Positions 5,781 to 5,855 of a DNA stretch of 5,855 nt are shown piece after piece (within the stretch, counting starts at the first letter, position 1; each line of letters begins with the position of its first letter). The stretch comes from an uncultured Clostridium sp. GTDB taxonomy: Bacteria > Bacillota > Clostridia > TANB77 > CAG-508. The position numbers and the translations under genes are program-made. The notes beneath the pieces are model-generated. The model searched no databases and was not told the DNA's origin. It saw only the letters and a program-made list of their open reading frames with translations. Where the stretch lies: contig CAMMNR010000115.1 of assembly GCA_946498265.1 (NCBI GenBank), positions 1 through 5,855 on the forward strand, in the 5' to 3' direction.

Positions 5781-5855
5781 ATGTAGTTGCTTATCAACCT
5801 AGTTCTTATAAAGAACTGCTGTCAAGGCAACGTTTAATGTTAAAGATAACATTAA
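5781..5855 (+). other. Non-coding stretch with consecutive stem-loops, cut by window end
   Basis: I see no open frame of useful length here but several inverted repeats. AGTTCTT (5801-5807) pairs with AAGAACT (5811-5817) around a 3-nt loop. GTTGCTT (5786-5792) can pair with AGGCAAC (5825-5831) and enclose that hairpin; alternatively GTTG (5786-5789) can pair with CAAC (5795-5798). TTAATGTTA (5834-5842) pairs perfectly with TAACATTAA (5847-5855) around AAGA, ending exactly at the last base, so a T tract beyond the edge would make it a terminator. The nested and mutually exclusive stems suggest a structured leader or small RNA. Neither its class nor its strand is certain. Confidence 0.4.

Noticed and set aside
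5733..5855. tracrRNA-like region (GCATAGCA and TTATCAAC words recall Cas9 tracrRNA)
   Set aside because: There is no CRISPR repeat, spacer array or cas gene in the window. The GCATAGCA word lies in the loop of a simple terminator hairpin, and a T run interrupts the supposed RNA. The shared words are short enough to be chance.
1..5855. Alternative genetic code (no gene here ends in TGA)
   Set aside because: All stops seen are TAA or TAG, but tryptophans are encoded by TGG and there is no in-frame TGA. Five stops in AT-rich DNA are too few to argue for reassignment.

Overview
The window is very AT-rich DNA with tight AAGGAG-type ribosome binding sites, poly-T hairpin terminators and A/T-ending codons. 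It looks like a chromosomal segment of a strictly or facultatively anaerobic low-GC Firmicute (Clostridia, or a gut Bacilli lineage). Every tryptophan in the genes read here is TGG and no gene is interrupted by TGA, so the standard bacterial code fits. I cannot name the species.

Layout: (1) 1-264, the 3' end of an XRE-type helix-turn-helix regulator on the + strand, followed by a terminator at 311-346. (2) 475-3657, a fermentation locus on the + strand. It has a strong extended -10 promoter, pflB (pyruvate formate-lyase, a glycyl radical enzyme), a 134-base gap holding two copies of a palindromic repeat in opposite orientation, pflA (the radical-SAM activase that installs the glycyl radical on PflB), and a bidirectional terminator. 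(3) 3661-5534, a convergent - strand pair transcribed from a promoter at 5506-5534: a protein with three S1-type RNA-binding domains, then an unidentified winged-helix-like protein of 311 aa. (4) 5535-5855, a non-coding region that holds an orphan terminator-like hairpin, a good promoter, a roughly 87-nt hairpin RNA ending in a strong terminator, and a further run of stem-loops cut by the window end.

Function: PflB cleaves pyruvate with CoA to acetyl-CoA and formate under anaerobic conditions, and needs PflA to become active. The regulatory interest is between them. The first repeat supplies the pflB stop codon and can fold as a terminator. The second separates the only visible pflA Shine-Dalgarno from its start codon. 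The two repeats can also pair with each other into one long stem. I see no complete defence, CRISPR or mobile system; the least explained parts are this repeat pair and the small-RNA region at the right end.
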